NCBI RefSeq assembly: GCF_013402915.1
Contig: NC_050724.1
Location: 744,001 to 808,000, forward strand
Reading direction: 5' to 3'
Origin: Zygotorulaspora mrakii
Taxonomy: Eukaryota > Ascomycota > Saccharomycetes > Saccharomycetales > Saccharomycetaceae
DNA: 64,000 bases
Each line of letters begins with the position of its first letter. Positions within the stretch are counted from its first letter, which is position 1. Shown piece after piece: positions 47,701 through 57,299 of this stretch. The notes beneath the pieces are model-generated. The model was given only the letters and a program-made list of their open reading frames with translations, made no database searches and was not told where the DNA came from. The translations under genes and the position numbers were made by a program.

Positions 47701-50355
47701 TCCTTGACTGGGAACCAAATTTTGATCATCAGATAACAAAGCTTGATGCTGCTCAGATTGAAGTTTGATTTCATTGTTAGCAATTTCATTGAATAAACCT
47801 ACCATGAAATCTTCTGGTAAGTCTTTGCCATTATCGATACCGGCATTATTTTCCAGAAACTCTTGCAGAGTCATTTTATTCTTTATTTGAGAAGAGTGCA
47901 AATCAGTATTCAGCATGATAAGTGAATATGATAATACATAAGCGGTATCAGCTTTAGAAAAGACTCCAGGATTCTGATCAACGAACCTTTCTGCGAATTT
48001 TAGCATAAATCTGTCAATTTTTTGACCTTCACCAGGTAATCTGAATTTCTGCAAAAAATTTCTTAACGCATCGACAATCGATAAGCGAGTGAAATCAAAT
48101 TGATCAACAAATGCATGCATGACTGCGACATTCCTTTCATCACCTTCACCCAAGTAATCACCAACAGCTGCTAAATCCAATCCATCTGTCACTATCAGCC
48201 ACTTGGCTATTGATTCTGGAGAATCGTCTTTGAGAAAGTTCTTTTTAATCAATTCTGGGATTGCTTTCTTGGGTCTTGTATTGAAGAGCCTTATACAAGC
48301 CGTTAATTCTGTTTTTTGATGTTTTAAATTCTCAAACTGAGTAGGATCATCTTCATCCTGGATTGAACCCACTTCGTCATTGAAGCCATTAGTCATATTA
48401 CTATTTGCCTCGAAAACGGAAGAGCTTCTTCTATTTCTGGTAAAAGAAGACCCAGATCGGGAACGGTTGATATTATTGCTGTGCGACAGGCTGGGATTTA
48501 AAGATCGATGAGCCCATGAACTGAGGGATCTCAAAACGGATACGATACAATCTAAAGAAGTCATCTTTAATGCAAATTCTAATGGGAAAGGTAATGCCGT
48601 TTGGTTTGTATCTACGCTGCTAGATATGCTGGATACGGATAAAAGTGGAACCTGTCCTATGTTATAAGTGGCCAAGGGCTTATTCAATTGCTCTTTGTAA
48701 TATGCTCTTTGACTTTGAGTAATTTCTGCTCTTGTAAGTGCTAATCTTGTCAAATAATCCACCATCATTTCCATTATATTTGGCATCCCTTGATTGCAGT
48801 CATAGTTCAAATAAAATTCTATCAATGTTCTTGGATCATTACAAAGTCTTTGGACAATACTTAGAAAATATCTTTTTTGATGAGGTGTTGAAGTTTTCAA
48901 ATCAGATATAGGGAAATAGATCTCTGTGAAAAAAACTGGAATCTCTCTTTTAAACTCAGCTCTTAAATTCGAGATCACCAACCACATAATCTCTAGAGTG
49001 ATTTCGTAAACGGGAGATATAGATGAAGCTGCATTTCTTGATAATAAGAGACAAAGATACTGTCTGATTGAATCTAATAAGGTTAGACGTTCTTTACCAG
49101 GTAAAAAGGTTGACCGAGATAAAAAGACCTCAATGTGATCTTTTATGATTGAGTGGATTATATGTAAAGACAGCAATTTGGATCTCACCGCGTGAGATCT
49201 CATATCTAGTTCTGTATCAAGTGGCTTGGCTGAAATTTTTGCCATTGCTCTGAAAACAAGGAATGCATCTTTGATGAACAGCTCTTGCTTTGTTATTGGC
49301 GAACCATTTTTCTGGTTTTCTTCGACAAACTTATCATCTTCATCATTTAAAACATCCATATTTTTCAAAGTTAAGGGAGCCTGAGAAGACGGATTTTCAG
49401 TGCTAGCACTATTAGTACTGTTACCATTTGCATTGGCCGTAATACTTGCGGGACTGGATACATCAATCGATGAAAATGAAGAGTGCTGATTTTTTAGATG
49501 TGATGATTGAGCTTCTTGCAGATCTATTCTATCAAAAACAGCACTAACGATCTGAGTTAACGTTGCCTGCGCAATTCCTTGGTTGGATCCACTCAATGAA
49601 AAGATGAAAATGTTATAGATTGTTCTTATTGCCTTCAGTAAAGCAGCTCCGTGACAAACGGAATTCGCATCTTCCACCAATATACAACTTGACAATGCCC
49701 TTACAATTTGTAGTTCGATCTTTTCATCGGTGCCTTCTCCTTCGAAACACTCCGAAATCGTGTCAATTGCCGCATCAATTAATTTTTGTTTTGGTGGAGG
49801 AGTGATGCCTGTGGTTGAATCCTCCTGATTTTGATCGTTTGAAGCCATCGAATCTGGCGGATTCACCAGTATAGCTTCGTCCAAAGCTCTGAACGAAAAA
49901 AGCTTCGATAAACAATCCAACGATTTCAACTGAATTCTAGTAGACTTTGTTCTGCAACTCGATCTTAAAGCTTCAAAGATAGCTATGGAATTCACTGACT
50001 GTAAATCCGATGATTCTAGTCTAATAATGACCCTTTCAACTATTTTCTGTACGTTCGGAAATTTCTTAATGTCCTTTTCATCTACTATCGCTTGTAGTGT
50101 GCTTTTTATGAGAACAATCGAGGACTTCACATTCGAGATATTCGTTGCGGCAGGGATTTCTGGATGTGGCAGTGTATGATCTATGTCCACTGACTGAGTT
50201 TCTGTCGTTTCGGTAGGCGCCAGCGGTTCTGCGGGCGCCACTGTCTGCTGCTCCTGCTCCAAGGGTTCCTCATCTGTCCTCTCAGACAAGGAAGCCTCAG
50301 AAGTGGGCGCAATTGAAACAACCGATTCCTGCTGCGCGTCCTCTTCGTTCGACAT
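44749..50355 (-). CDS. SEC7: Arf guanine nucleotide exchange factor of the trans-Golgi
   Basis: 1,868 residues (S. cerevisiae Sec7, YDR170C, is 2,009). It activates Arf1 at the late Golgi and drives vesicle formation. Seen: an acidic disordered N-terminus; the DCB/HUS regions with LLLSRNAAS and FKREIPVFFTEIYFPISDLKTSTPHQKRYFLSIVQRLCNDPRTLIEFYLNYDCN (HUS box, around 480-535); the catalytic Sec7 domain (about 690-890) with FRLPGEGQKIDRFM carrying the glutamate finger (around 775-780) and SLIMLNTDLHSSQIKNKMT; then the HDS repeats; and a C-terminal poly-Gln run (KQQQQQQHLQHL, around 1620). ATG at 50353-50355. Divergent from URC1. Confidence 0.97.
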   Translation of the reverse strand: MSNEEDAQQESVVSIAPTSEASLSERTDEEPLEQEQQTVAPAEPLAPTETTETQSVDIDHTLPHPEIPAATNISNVKSSIVLIKSTLQAIVDEKDIKKFPNVQKIVERVIIRLESSDLQSVNSIAIFEALRSSCRTKSTRIQLKSLDCLSKLFSFRALDEAILVNPPDSMASNDQNQEDSTTGITPPPKQKLIDAAIDTISECFEGEGTDEKIELQIVRALSSCILVEDANSVCHGAALLKAIRTIYNIFIFSLSGSNQGIAQATLTQIVSAVFDRIDLQEAQSSHLKNQHSSFSSIDVSSPASITANANGNSTNSASTENPSSQAPLTLKNMDVLNDEDDKFVEENQKNGSPITKQELFIKDAFLVFRAMAKISAKPLDTELDMRSHAVRSKLLSLHIIHSIIKDHIEVFLSRSTFLPGKERLTLLDSIRQYLCLLLSRNAASSISPVYEITLEIMWLVISNLRAEFKREIPVFFTEIYFPISDLKTSTPHQKRYFLSIVQRLCNDPRTLIEFYLNYDCNQGMPNIMEMMVDYLTRLALTRAEITQSQRAYYKEQLNKPLATYNIGQVPLLSVSSISSSVDTNQTALPFPLEFALKMTSLDCIVSVLRSLSSWAHRSLNPSLSHSNNINRSRSGSSFTRNRRSSSVFEANSNMTNGFNDEVGSIQDEDDPTQFENLKHQKTELTACIRLFNTRPKKAIPELIKKNFLKDDSPESIAKWLIVTDGLDLAAVGDYLGEGDERNVAVMHAFVDQFDFTRLSIVDALRNFLQKFRLPGEGQKIDRFMLKFAERFVDQNPGVFSKADTAYVLSYSLIMLNTDLHSSQIKNKMTLQEFLENNAGIDNGKDLPEDFMVGLFNEIANNEIKLQSEQHQALLSDDQNLVPSQGSQSAFNFFSSRDIVREAYMQVSKEISSKTELVFKNLNKSRNKSDVDIFHAASHVEHVKSIFDTLWMSFLAALTPPFKEYDDIETTNKCLDGLKISIKISATFGIEYAEKSFIGALVQFCNLQNLEEIKVKNVNAVIVLLEVALSEGNFIRDSWRDILYVISQVERLQLISKGIDRDSVPDVSQARLANHRVSFESSRSASTSFFDKWTKRSSLTEIAQEKYYNQTLPPEITKFISSSELVVLMDNIFTQSSKLSGNAIIDFIKALTDVSLDEIESSQDATTPRMFSLQKMIDVCYYNMDRIKVEWTPIWAVMGTAFNKIATNSNLAVVFFAIDSLRQLSMRFLDIEELSGFEFQHDFLKPFEYIVQNSGSSEVQEMILECFRNFILTKSSKIKSGWKPMLESLQYTAQSNVESIVYKTYSLASNDIVASHFESVFSQEGAFGELVSVFKEITKSKESQKLSLHSLEALKKITQKIAEISFAHKDEKSKEKLAVMLRGKDIFQDIWFPMLFCFNDTIMTADDLEVRSRALNYMFDALVAYGGEFDDEFWSKICTKLLFPIFGVLSKHWEVNQFNSHDDLTVWLSTTLIQALRNLIALFTHYFESLNSMLDGFLGLLVSCICQENDTIARIGRSCLQQLILQNVTKFNATHWKDIGDVFEKLFDLTTATELFEYDPLHKGRKTSVSQEPIADNATAPDGLNLEETVQRAHEEESSEDVGNQMSAENEEGTTTNGKQQQQQQHLQHLNPNMNTKARPQGSHSVISSNGNSRSAKRLAQTKSSEDLRRRITVKNSIVVKCVLHLLMIELLSELFENEEFARSIPYTQSIEITDLLEKSYEFARDFNEDYQLRTRLVEARVVDKIPNLLKQETSAAAVLINVLFKLYLNDEEKKAELGERLTRVCHSVVLGYVALDDRTMERSINSWRPVIVEILQGYYEFDDEDFKKYCSLMYNLVLQILDKSVPTELRHAIKIFLSRVGELYFVPS

Positions 50356-50836
50356 CAGCTATTTTTCGTGATCGAAGCCACTCCAAAGATCAATTCCTAG
50401 ACAGTCTGGCGACGAAAGAAAGAGCGACTTGACTGGATCAAATTGAAATAAAGTCAGAACACTTCCCAAGACCAGAAAACTCAACGTCTCTAGAGTCTTA
50501 AGTGCCAACAAATCTCACAATTGCCCCCGTTACACTTCCACGCGATTGCTAAAGGAAATACAAACCACAACATTTAACCATCCATCATAACGAGCACGAC
50601 CAGGGCCAGGGGTTCGACAGACTGCGCGTGGGCTAAAGGGCAAAAAATAGAGAGGAAAATATTAAGGAAAGGCGGGGTAACTAAAAGAGACAAGTGCTCA
50701 TTGCAAAAGAAGATATAGCGGGTCAAGAGCAACGCAGCCAAGTGTCACAGAGCATCCCCACTACTAAGGGATCATCCGATACATGTGTTAATCTCGAAAA
50801 AGCAAAATTTGAGAGAACAAAGCCGAGTGGAGAGGG

Positions 50837-50865
50837 CACGTGACCACAGACACCAATGTCACGTG
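50837..50865. promoter_or_regulatory. Paired CACGTG sites
   Basis: Two CACGTG palindromes 17 bp apart (50837-50842, 50860-50865), both in a TCACGTGC context. Cbf1-type factors are candidates. It is not a centromere: no AT-rich 80-bp stretch and CCGAA element follow. Confidence 0.5.
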
Positions 50866-50912
50866 CAACACATGACCTGCGAAAATTTCAAATTAGCTCA
50901 AGAAAAGTAAAT

Positions 50913-50996
50913 CCGACGATCACCGACGGACATGTGATCACTATTCCGGAACCGTCGGACGCCGGGGGAGATAGACGGAAAAGATAAGCAAAACGG
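50913..50996. promoter_or_regulatory. Cluster of CGG/CCG triplets upstream of URC1
   Basis: Ten or so CGG or CCG triplets in 84 bp, including CGG-N6-CGG (50947-50958) and overlapping CCGG pairs. This is the type of half-site bound by Zn2Cys6 factors. In Lachancea kluyveri, the URC pathway is controlled by the Zn2Cys6 regulator Urc2, so this is a candidate target. Confidence 0.45.
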
Positions 50997-51277
50997 AAAC
51001 GACTATAATCTGCGCCAGTAATAGCAGGCTTGTGTCACAATTTGATTGGAACACATGGGAAAGGCTGTATAATGTATGTAAACAAGTAAGCATGGTAGAA
51101 TAAGTTTAAGGAGGATGTTGAAATATATATAAAGGGCTGGCGTGTTTGTTGAGATTCAAACAGCACATTCAATCCTTTTCTTCTAATTTACAAATATACA
51201 TCAGCAAATAAAAGCATTTGATCGCCGTTAATTGTTTTTAGTTTATTCAGATTTCCCCTTATTTTCATTTTTTAGTA

Positions 51278-52642
51278 ATGTATCCCGTTGATATCGAGAC
51301 TATGCCAAGCTCATGTGGCCATAACCACGGTCACCACGAAGCTCCTGTTGCAGCTTCGGAACCGGTCAAGCAAGTATCCCTAAGCAAGTCCTCTCCGCTT
51401 GATACTATCACATTGACTACTTACCCAGAGGACTCTACTCCGATCGCACTGTCGTGGGGTGAAAGCTCACCAGAAGAGAGAGGTCCAATTGTCGCTTCAA
51501 GAGATAGAGAGGGTTTAGTTAAACACAACGCCATTGGTGCTCACTCTGGCTCTTACTGTGTTTACCATGCTCTGGCAATCGGTTCCAAGCAGTTGAAGAA
51601 GGACCATGTCGCAGACTATACAAACGCTCAACCTGCATTTTCTGTCCCTGAACAAAAAACCTGGTATAACAAGGAAGACATCATTGCAATGGACCCATTT
51701 GGCCACTTAACTCCTGTGCTATATGACGAAGTCTCGAAGAGTGAGAATGTTGAAGTCAGGCCAACCATTGCTATCACTAAGGCTCACATGCAACTGTTCG
51801 AACTAAAAGACGCTGTTGAACAAGGCAGATTGAAAGTTGATGGGAAAGTCGTCATTAATAAGAATGGTGATTTGAATGTGTCTAAGATTGCAGTTGAGCC
51901 AGTTTGGTATTTGCCAGGTGTTGCGAAGAGATTTGGCATCACCGAAGATGAATTAAGAACAAGTTTGTTTGAAGACACCAATGGTATGTACCCAGAATTG
52001 GTTACGAGACCTGATATCAAGGTTTTCTTGCCACCAATCGGCGGTTTAACGGTGTACATTTTTGGTGATCCAAAATTTGTATCTGATCCAAGCAAAAAAC
52101 TGGCGTTGAGAATTCACGATGAATGTAACGGTTCCGATGTCTTTGGATCAGATATTTGTACCTGTCGTCCATACTTAACTTTCGGTATTGAAGAAGCCGT
52201 TAAAGAAGCCCAGAATGGTGGCTCTGGTGTTTGTATTTACTTCAGAAAGGAGGGTCGTGCATTAGGTGAAGTCACCAAATACTTGGTTTACAATGCTCGT
52301 AAGAGAGGTGGTGACACTGCTGCAGAATACTTCCATAGAACTGAATGCATCGCTGGTGTTAGAGATATGAGATTCCAGCAATTGATGCCAGATATCTTGA
52401 AATGGTTGGGTATCACCAAAATTGACAGAATGCTAAGTATGTCCAACATGAAGCACGATGCTATTGTCGAACAAGGTATTCCAATTTTGGAAAGAATTCC
52501 ACTTCCAGATGAGCTAATCCCACCTGACTCTAGAGTTGAAATTGATGCAAAGATCAATTCTGGATATTTCACCAACGGTAAGGTCATGACCACCGAGGAA
52601 CTGAAAAATGTCAGAGGAAGAGAATGGCACGATGTTCTCTAG
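51278..52642 (+). CDS. URC1: Uracil catabolism protein Urc1, GTP cyclohydrolase II-like
   Basis: 454 residues. The C-terminal half resembles GTP cyclohydrolase II: RIHDECNGSDVFGSDICTCRPYL carries the three zinc-type cysteines (around 286-306), followed by FRKEGRALGEVTKYLVYNAR (around 323-342) in place of the RQEGRG motif. The N-terminal half has no RibA counterpart and starts with a His-rich patch (CGHNHGHHE). This architecture is that of Urc1, needed in Lachancea kluyveri to use uracil as nitrogen source. The riboflavin enzyme Rib1 is shorter and differs in this motif. S. cerevisiae lacks URC1. The ATG at 51278 is the first; a second Met at codon 9 is possible. Upstream CGG triplets and a GATA site fit nitrogen- and uracil-responsive control. 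Confidence 0.9.
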   Translation: MYPVDIETMPSSCGHNHGHHEAPVAASEPVKQVSLSKSSPLDTITLTTYPEDSTPIALSWGESSPEERGPIVASRDREGLVKHNAIGAHSGSYCVYHALAIGSKQLKKDHVADYTNAQPAFSVPEQKTWYNKEDIIAMDPFGHLTPVLYDEVSKSENVEVRPTIAITKAHMQLFELKDAVEQGRLKVDGKVVINKNGDLNVSKIAVEPVWYLPGVAKRFGITEDELRTSLFEDTNGMYPELVTRPDIKVFLPPIGGLTVYIFGDPKFVSDPSKKLALRIHDECNGSDVFGSDICTCRPYLTFGIEEAVKEAQNGGSGVCIYFRKEGRALGEVTKYLVYNARKRGGDTAAEYFHRTECIAGVRDMRFQQLMPDILKWLGITKIDRMLSMSNMKHDAIVEQGIPILERIPLPDELIPPDSRVEIDAKINSGYFTNGKVMTTEELKNVRGREWHDVL

Positions 52643-53003
52643 ATTGCACACAATTAAAAAAAGAAAAATTATGAAAAGTTTGAAAAAAATATTAGGTGTG
52701 TTGGTTTAGGATGGGTTTTTTTATTTCTTTGATATGCTTTTGGGATAGATTATATGTGTATAGACGTTAATAAGAAACTTCGTAGTAAGAGTGCTTTTGT
52801 GGTTTTCTACTTTGGTTGTCTTAGTGACAAGATGATTGTGAGGTCACATGACTATGAATGAATGGCAAAAAATTGAAAAAAAAAAGTAATAGTAACAAAG
52901 ATATTTCACAGAGTACGAGGTAAGAAATATTCGGTCTTGTTTTCAACTATGGTATTCGAAATCATTTGACTGTTGAAATATCTTCAAGGCCATCAATATC
53001 GAA
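52643..53003. other. URC1 3' end / ECM32 promoter
   Basis: 361 bp with A-rich tracts typical of 3' ends and nucleosome-poor promoters. No other feature recognised. Confidence 0.5.
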
Positions 53004-56000
53004 ATGCCGAAATTTCAGTGCCTGACATGTGGCGAGACCCTGGATGCGGAAGCTATGATGAAGCATTTGTCTGCAACAAGACATAAGACAATTGCTGACG
53101 CATACAGCGAGGAAGAAATAAGTTGTGAGGAGTGTCAGAATACAAATGTTCACCAATTAAGAATTATTAGATTGGGAGGTGAGGATATGAGTCTGCTATG
53201 TAATTCATGCTTTCAAAAGGAGTATACCGACTCTGAGAAACCCAGTACGTCCTATACATTATCCAACGGTTCGTTTTTGAAGTACTGGAACATGTACATC
53301 AACGTAAGAGATTGCGCTTGTAACAATTGTGGTAATGAATCGAGGCTTAATGTCAATGAAAAGAAAAAAGTATTGTGCGACAAATGCCTGCAATTACTTC
53401 CAAAGGAACAAGCAGAGAAATTCATCTCCGAGAGCAGTGGCAGGTTCTTATATGTGTTCCTCGGAATCAGGGAAACAATGTCATCGAATACTTCACGTAA
53501 GAAAGGTGGTAGGAAAATCGGCAGGCGTGGCACAGAAAATGCTCGTGCCAAGTCCAGGCAACCAAGGGAGAGGAAACCGCTTACGGTACATCAACAAATC
53601 GCCAAAACAGCCTATGAAAATAAAAAACAGAATAGCACTATTGAAAGCGATAGTAGTATAAGTCTGAGATCTTTCAAGGGTGTGAAAGCCGATATATCTG
53701 GTAAGTCTTACGGCTCTCACAAAAAATCTGTTCCTACGCGCAAGGGAAAGCAAGAGTCAGCCGGTCATAGTAGCACCACCAGTCGATCCAAACCACCTAA
53801 AAAAGATATGCCCAATGGCAGCACTTCGAATAGCCCCCCCAATATTAATAAGAGGAGCGCGACCAAAAAAGTTATTGGAAGGTATCAAGGAAATCCAGAC
53901 AATTCGAGAAAGCCGAATGTAAAAAAACAAAGCGGTAATAGTAGAAATGCTGAGAATGGAAGCACGAAGGTTGTTCCATCGAGAGACTTGAAAAAGGGAA
54001 GCCGGGCCAAAGACACCATTCCGAAACGTGCTACTATTCCCGATTCTAAAGAGAGTGTAGCTAGAAAGAATAAAGAGTTAAATAATAAAAGCGATAAAAT
54101 CGGAACTAAAAAGACTGGGAAAAATGAAAATTTTGTTAACGAAATAATTATAGAGCATAGGAAGAAGAAGGAAAACTCGTCGAAGGAGCTAGAGTCTAAA
54201 GTTGAAGTAATCGAGGAAGGAGAAGTTTTGAAAGAGTACACGGGCTATTCTACACAGCTGAATTATCCAGATCTAGATTCTTATTTCAATAAGCTATCCT
54301 ACGCATTATTCTTGGAACAAAAAGTTGACGACGGCACGGATTTTATTGAAGACTTCAAAATTATCTGGCATTCTGGTGCTGGTGCCAACTTTTTTGTTGT
54401 AACTATGCCCTCCCCCTCCGTAAGTAACTCAGAATTGTCAAAATTGATATCGCCAGAATTATTGAAGCTAGGAAGGTTACCTTTCACAAAAAGACAACCA
54501 TTAATACTTGTGTCTAACGATGAAACAAAAATATGGTACGCTTACGTCAAGGAAGCTGAGCTTAAAAAAAATATGATCCAAGTTTTACTTGAACTTTATC
54601 CATGGAACAAGGACAAGCTACCGACAAATCGTCCAAGTGACGATTTTAAAATTCTACCGTGCTCGGCTCAAACCAATAGAATTTTTTTTGCAATGACAAG
54701 AATAAAGAATCAGAAATTCATCGACTTAATATTAGGTCAAAAACCTGTAAAACAATTATTCTTCAGAAACAGTCTTCGATTTACTAGTGACATTTTCAAT
54801 GAGTCACAAAAATCAGCTATCCAGCATGTACTAAATAACGGTGTTACCATTCTGCAAGGACCGCCCGGAACAGGTAAAACTTCGACAATCGAGGAGATTA
54901 TTCTTCAACTCATTAAGAACTTCCACTCCTTCCCAATATTATGTGTTGCCGCTTCTAATATTGCCATTGATAATATAGCGGAAAAATTCGTGAACAACCG
55001 GCCTGATATAAAGATTCTCAGAATTGTGTCTGATAGCAAAGAGTCGCAATATAATGCTGAACATCCACTAGGAAAAATCTGCTTACATAACATTGTTCGT
55101 GAGCAGCTCCCTCCAGACATCAAAGAGAATTTGATCAAGCTACGAACCGGAAGATCTAGAGATGTTTCAAAAAATCAGTACAATAAATTGTTAACATGTC
55201 AGAATGACATATCGGATAGACACGTTTTACAGGCTCAAATTCTTTTTACAACAAACATAGCCGCAGGTGGCCGTCAGTTGAAAGCTCTAAAAGAATTACC
55301 AGTGGTTATTATGGATGAATCAACACAATCCTCAGAAGCGGCAACGTTAGTTCCTTTGTCTTTACCTGGTATAAGAACTTTTGTTTTTGTTGGTGATCAA
55401 AAACAATTATCAAGTTTTAGTAATATTCCACAGTTAAAAATGTCACTATTTGAGAGAGTCCTTTCAAATGGTTGTTATACGAAACCTCATATGTTGGATA
55501 CTCAATATAGGATGCACCCAAAAATTAGCGAATTTCCAATTTTGGAATTTTACGATGGTAAATTGAAGGATGGTGTCAATGCTGAGCAGAAAAAATGGCC
55601 AGGCATAAATTATCCACTCTTTTTCTATCAATGCAACGAAGGCCCTGAATCGAAGGTTTTTAGTAACAGGAGTGGTATGAGAGGATTCACCTATACTAAT
55701 AGTTTTGAAAGCAAGGAAATTCTAAAGATAGTATACAAGCTCGTATTAGATAAAGGTGTAAAAAACGAACAGATCGGTATTATAACACCCTATTCAGCTC
55801 AAAGAGACCATTTATCAGAATTGTTTGTTAAAGATCCTGTCATCAACCCAAAGAAAATAGCAATGGAACAAGAGATTGATGAGGCGGATTCACTCGAGGG
55901 CGGATTTGGAGGATCTAAAGGTCCAAAGAAAAACGCTATCAATATCATTAATGGTTTATTTGTATCAACCATAGATTCATTCCAGGGTCATGAAAAGAAC

Positions 56001-56216
56001 TTCATAATTTTTTCGTGTGTCAGAAATAATAAAGAAAATAAAATTGGTTTTGTAAGTGATAAAAGAAGAATGAACGTTGCTCTAACAAGAGCGAAAAATG
56101 GATTGATTATTGTAGGAAATAAGTGCGTCCTTGCGGCAGGAGATCCACTATGGAACAAATACATTCACTTCTTGGATCAAAAGAAGTTTATATTCAACTC
56201 ATTAGATGTATATTAA
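53004..56216 (+). CDS. ECM32: Upf1-like superfamily 1 helicase, translation termination modulator
   Basis: 1,070 residues (S. cerevisiae Ecm32/Mtt1, YER176W, is 1,121). The family interacts with release factors and affects termination fidelity. Seen: an N-terminal zinc-finger region with FQCLTCGETLDAEAMMKHLSATRHKT (residues 4-29), CEECQNTNVHQLRII and further CxxC pairs (ACNNCGN, LCDKCL); a long basic Ser/Lys-rich linker (about 165-400); then the helicase core with GPPGTGKT (619-626), MDESTQS (around 770), VGDQKQL, DTQYRMHPKISEFP, IDSFQGHEKNFIIFSCVR and MNVALTRAKNGLIIVGN. It lies near SUP35, a termination factor gene, but this adjacency need not be functional. ATG at 53004. Confidence 0.93.
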   Translation: MPKFQCLTCGETLDAEAMMKHLSATRHKTIADAYSEEEISCEECQNTNVHQLRIIRLGGEDMSLLCNSCFQKEYTDSEKPSTSYTLSNGSFLKYWNMYINVRDCACNNCGNESRLNVNEKKKVLCDKCLQLLPKEQAEKFISESSGRFLYVFLGIRETMSSNTSRKKGGRKIGRRGTENARAKSRQPRERKPLTVHQQIAKTAYENKKQNSTIESDSSISLRSFKGVKADISGKSYGSHKKSVPTRKGKQESAGHSSTTSRSKPPKKDMPNGSTSNSPPNINKRSATKKVIGRYQGNPDNSRKPNVKKQSGNSRNAENGSTKVVPSRDLKKGSRAKDTIPKRATIPDSKESVARKNKELNNKSDKIGTKKTGKNENFVNEIIIEHRKKKENSSKELESKVEVIEEGEVLKEYTGYSTQLNYPDLDSYFNKLSYALFLEQKVDDGTDFIEDFKIIWHSGAGANFFVVTMPSPSVSNSELSKLISPELLKLGRLPFTKRQPLILVSNDETKIWYAYVKEAELKKNMIQVLLELYPWNKDKLPTNRPSDDFKILPCSAQTNRIFFAMTRIKNQKFIDLILGQKPVKQLFFRNSLRFTSDIFNESQKSAIQHVLNNGVTILQGPPGTGKTSTIEEIILQLIKNFHSFPILCVAASNIAIDNIAEKFVNNRPDIKILRIVSDSKESQYNAEHPLGKICLHNIVREQLPPDIKENLIKLRTGRSRDVSKNQYNKLLTCQNDISDRHVLQAQILFTTNIAAGGRQLKALKELPVVIMDESTQSSEAATLVPLSLPGIRTFVFVGDQKQLSSFSNIPQLKMSLFERVLSNGCYTKPHMLDTQYRMHPKISEFPILEFYDGKLKDGVNAEQKKWPGINYPLFFYQCNEGPESKVFSNRSGMRGFTYTNSFESKEILKIVYKLVLDKGVKNEQIGIITPYSAQRDHLSELFVKDPVINPKKIAMEQEIDEADSLEGGFGGSKGPKKNAINIINGLFVSTIDSFQGHEKNFIIFSCVRNNKENKIGFVSDKRRMNVALTRAKNGLIIVGNKCVLAAGDPLWNKYIHFLDQKKFIFNSLDVY

Positions 56217-56316
56217 GTACTCATTATAAATAATACTGATAGACAAAAGTAATCAGTGACAAAACAGAGAAAAATGGATACTATTCTGTACACTGCTCTG
56301 AAGTAAAAACAAAAAA

Positions 56317-56388
56317 AGGTCCTACCCGGACTCGAACCGGGGTTGTTCGGATCAAAACCGAAAGTGATAACCACTACACTATAGAACC
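56317..56388 (-). tRNA. tRNA-Gln (anticodon TTG)
   Basis: 72 bases, very close to S. cerevisiae tRNA-Gln(UUG): 5' GGTTCTATAGTGTAGTGG (A box), anticodon TTG in CGGTTTTGATCC, B box GGTTCGAGTCC, 3' TAGGACCT. The acceptor stem has one G-U pair. No intron. On the minus strand, an A-run at 56310-56316 supplies the Pol III T-tract terminator. Confidence 0.97.
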
Positions 56389-56513
56389 AATAAAATGTAT
56401 ATATGCATCTACGGAGCCACTATATAATACACCACAGTTAAAAACAAGAAATCCATAACCCTTGTATTCTTTCGTTGAGCTCTAATTCAATTAACTGAAT
56501 AATCTTTAGATAA

Positions 56514-57023
56514 TATTTAGAAAGAATGTTTTCTTCGGCATTGTCGATAGTAACTTGGTTTGACATTGATGATGATACTATGATATTCAATTATAGAGAT
56601 ATTTAATTCCTTTTTTTTCTATATCACGAATTGAGATAAAACTAATTGAGATAAAACTAATTGAACTTGGATTAATATCTGGAAAATACGTCAGTATTTA
56701 TACCTAACATTTCGCACCTATTGAACCATAAGAGAGGACGACGATGAAAATTCTTCACTCGTCATCACACCATTCCTAGTCCCATAGAATCCACAGTACA
56801 ACTGTTATTTCGTGTTCGTTCCATAGATTCCTTCATAGTCAGACTCCTGAATTGTAAACGTCTCGCGATAGATTATCATCCGATATCTTTCCAGGATCGA
56901 TTGATATTCTGTTAGGGCTTCATTTGGCTTCGTTTTTTTTTGTTGTGCAAACCACTTGTCTTGTTCTGATTCCTATAAGTCATCGCTTTCATATATCTTA
57001 CAATATCGGTATATATTTCAACA
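56514..57023 (-). repeat. Solo LTR of the Ty1-like family
   Basis: 510 bp, highly similar along its length to the intact LTRs, with the same ends (TATTTA... and ...ATATTTCAACA on the plus strand) and several substitutions. It is longer mainly because of a perfect 15-bp tandem duplication (56629-56643 and 56644-56658). Flanking 5-mers GATAA and ATATC do not match, so the target duplication is lost. It begins 125 bp upstream of tRNA-Gln, the usual Ty1-type target side. Confidence 0.93.
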
Positions 57024-57299
57024 ATATCAATCCATATTACAAGGGTACATGTGATCTCTTCCCTCATGAAATCAGTAGCAAACCAAAAGAAAGTGCAAGG
57101 TTAAGCTCTGTCAGCATATTAATGAATTGTGATACAAGTATTGACGCAATCGATGATTGGTATGTCCCGCTACAATGAAGTCTATGCGATAGATTGTGGA
57201 AGTGACAGCAGAGTTTTGACAATCCTTGGGAGTGAGCAAGTAAGGAGAATGTAACAAGAGTAATGGTTTAAGGAAAGCTGGAAAATATGCGCACTTGTT

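Larger units (their letters stand above)
50356..51277. other. SEC7-URC1 divergent promoter region
   Basis: 922 bp. It holds two CACGTG palindromes (50837-50842 and 50860-50865), a cluster of CCG/CGG triplets (50913-50996), a GATAAG (50983-50988, GATA-factor type) and, nearer URC1, a TATATATAA-like stretch around 51124-51131. Confidence 0.65.

Noticed and set aside
50837..50950. Point centromere suggested by TCACGTG motifs
   Set aside because: No 80-bp highly AT-rich stretch and no CCGAA-type third element follow in either direction.
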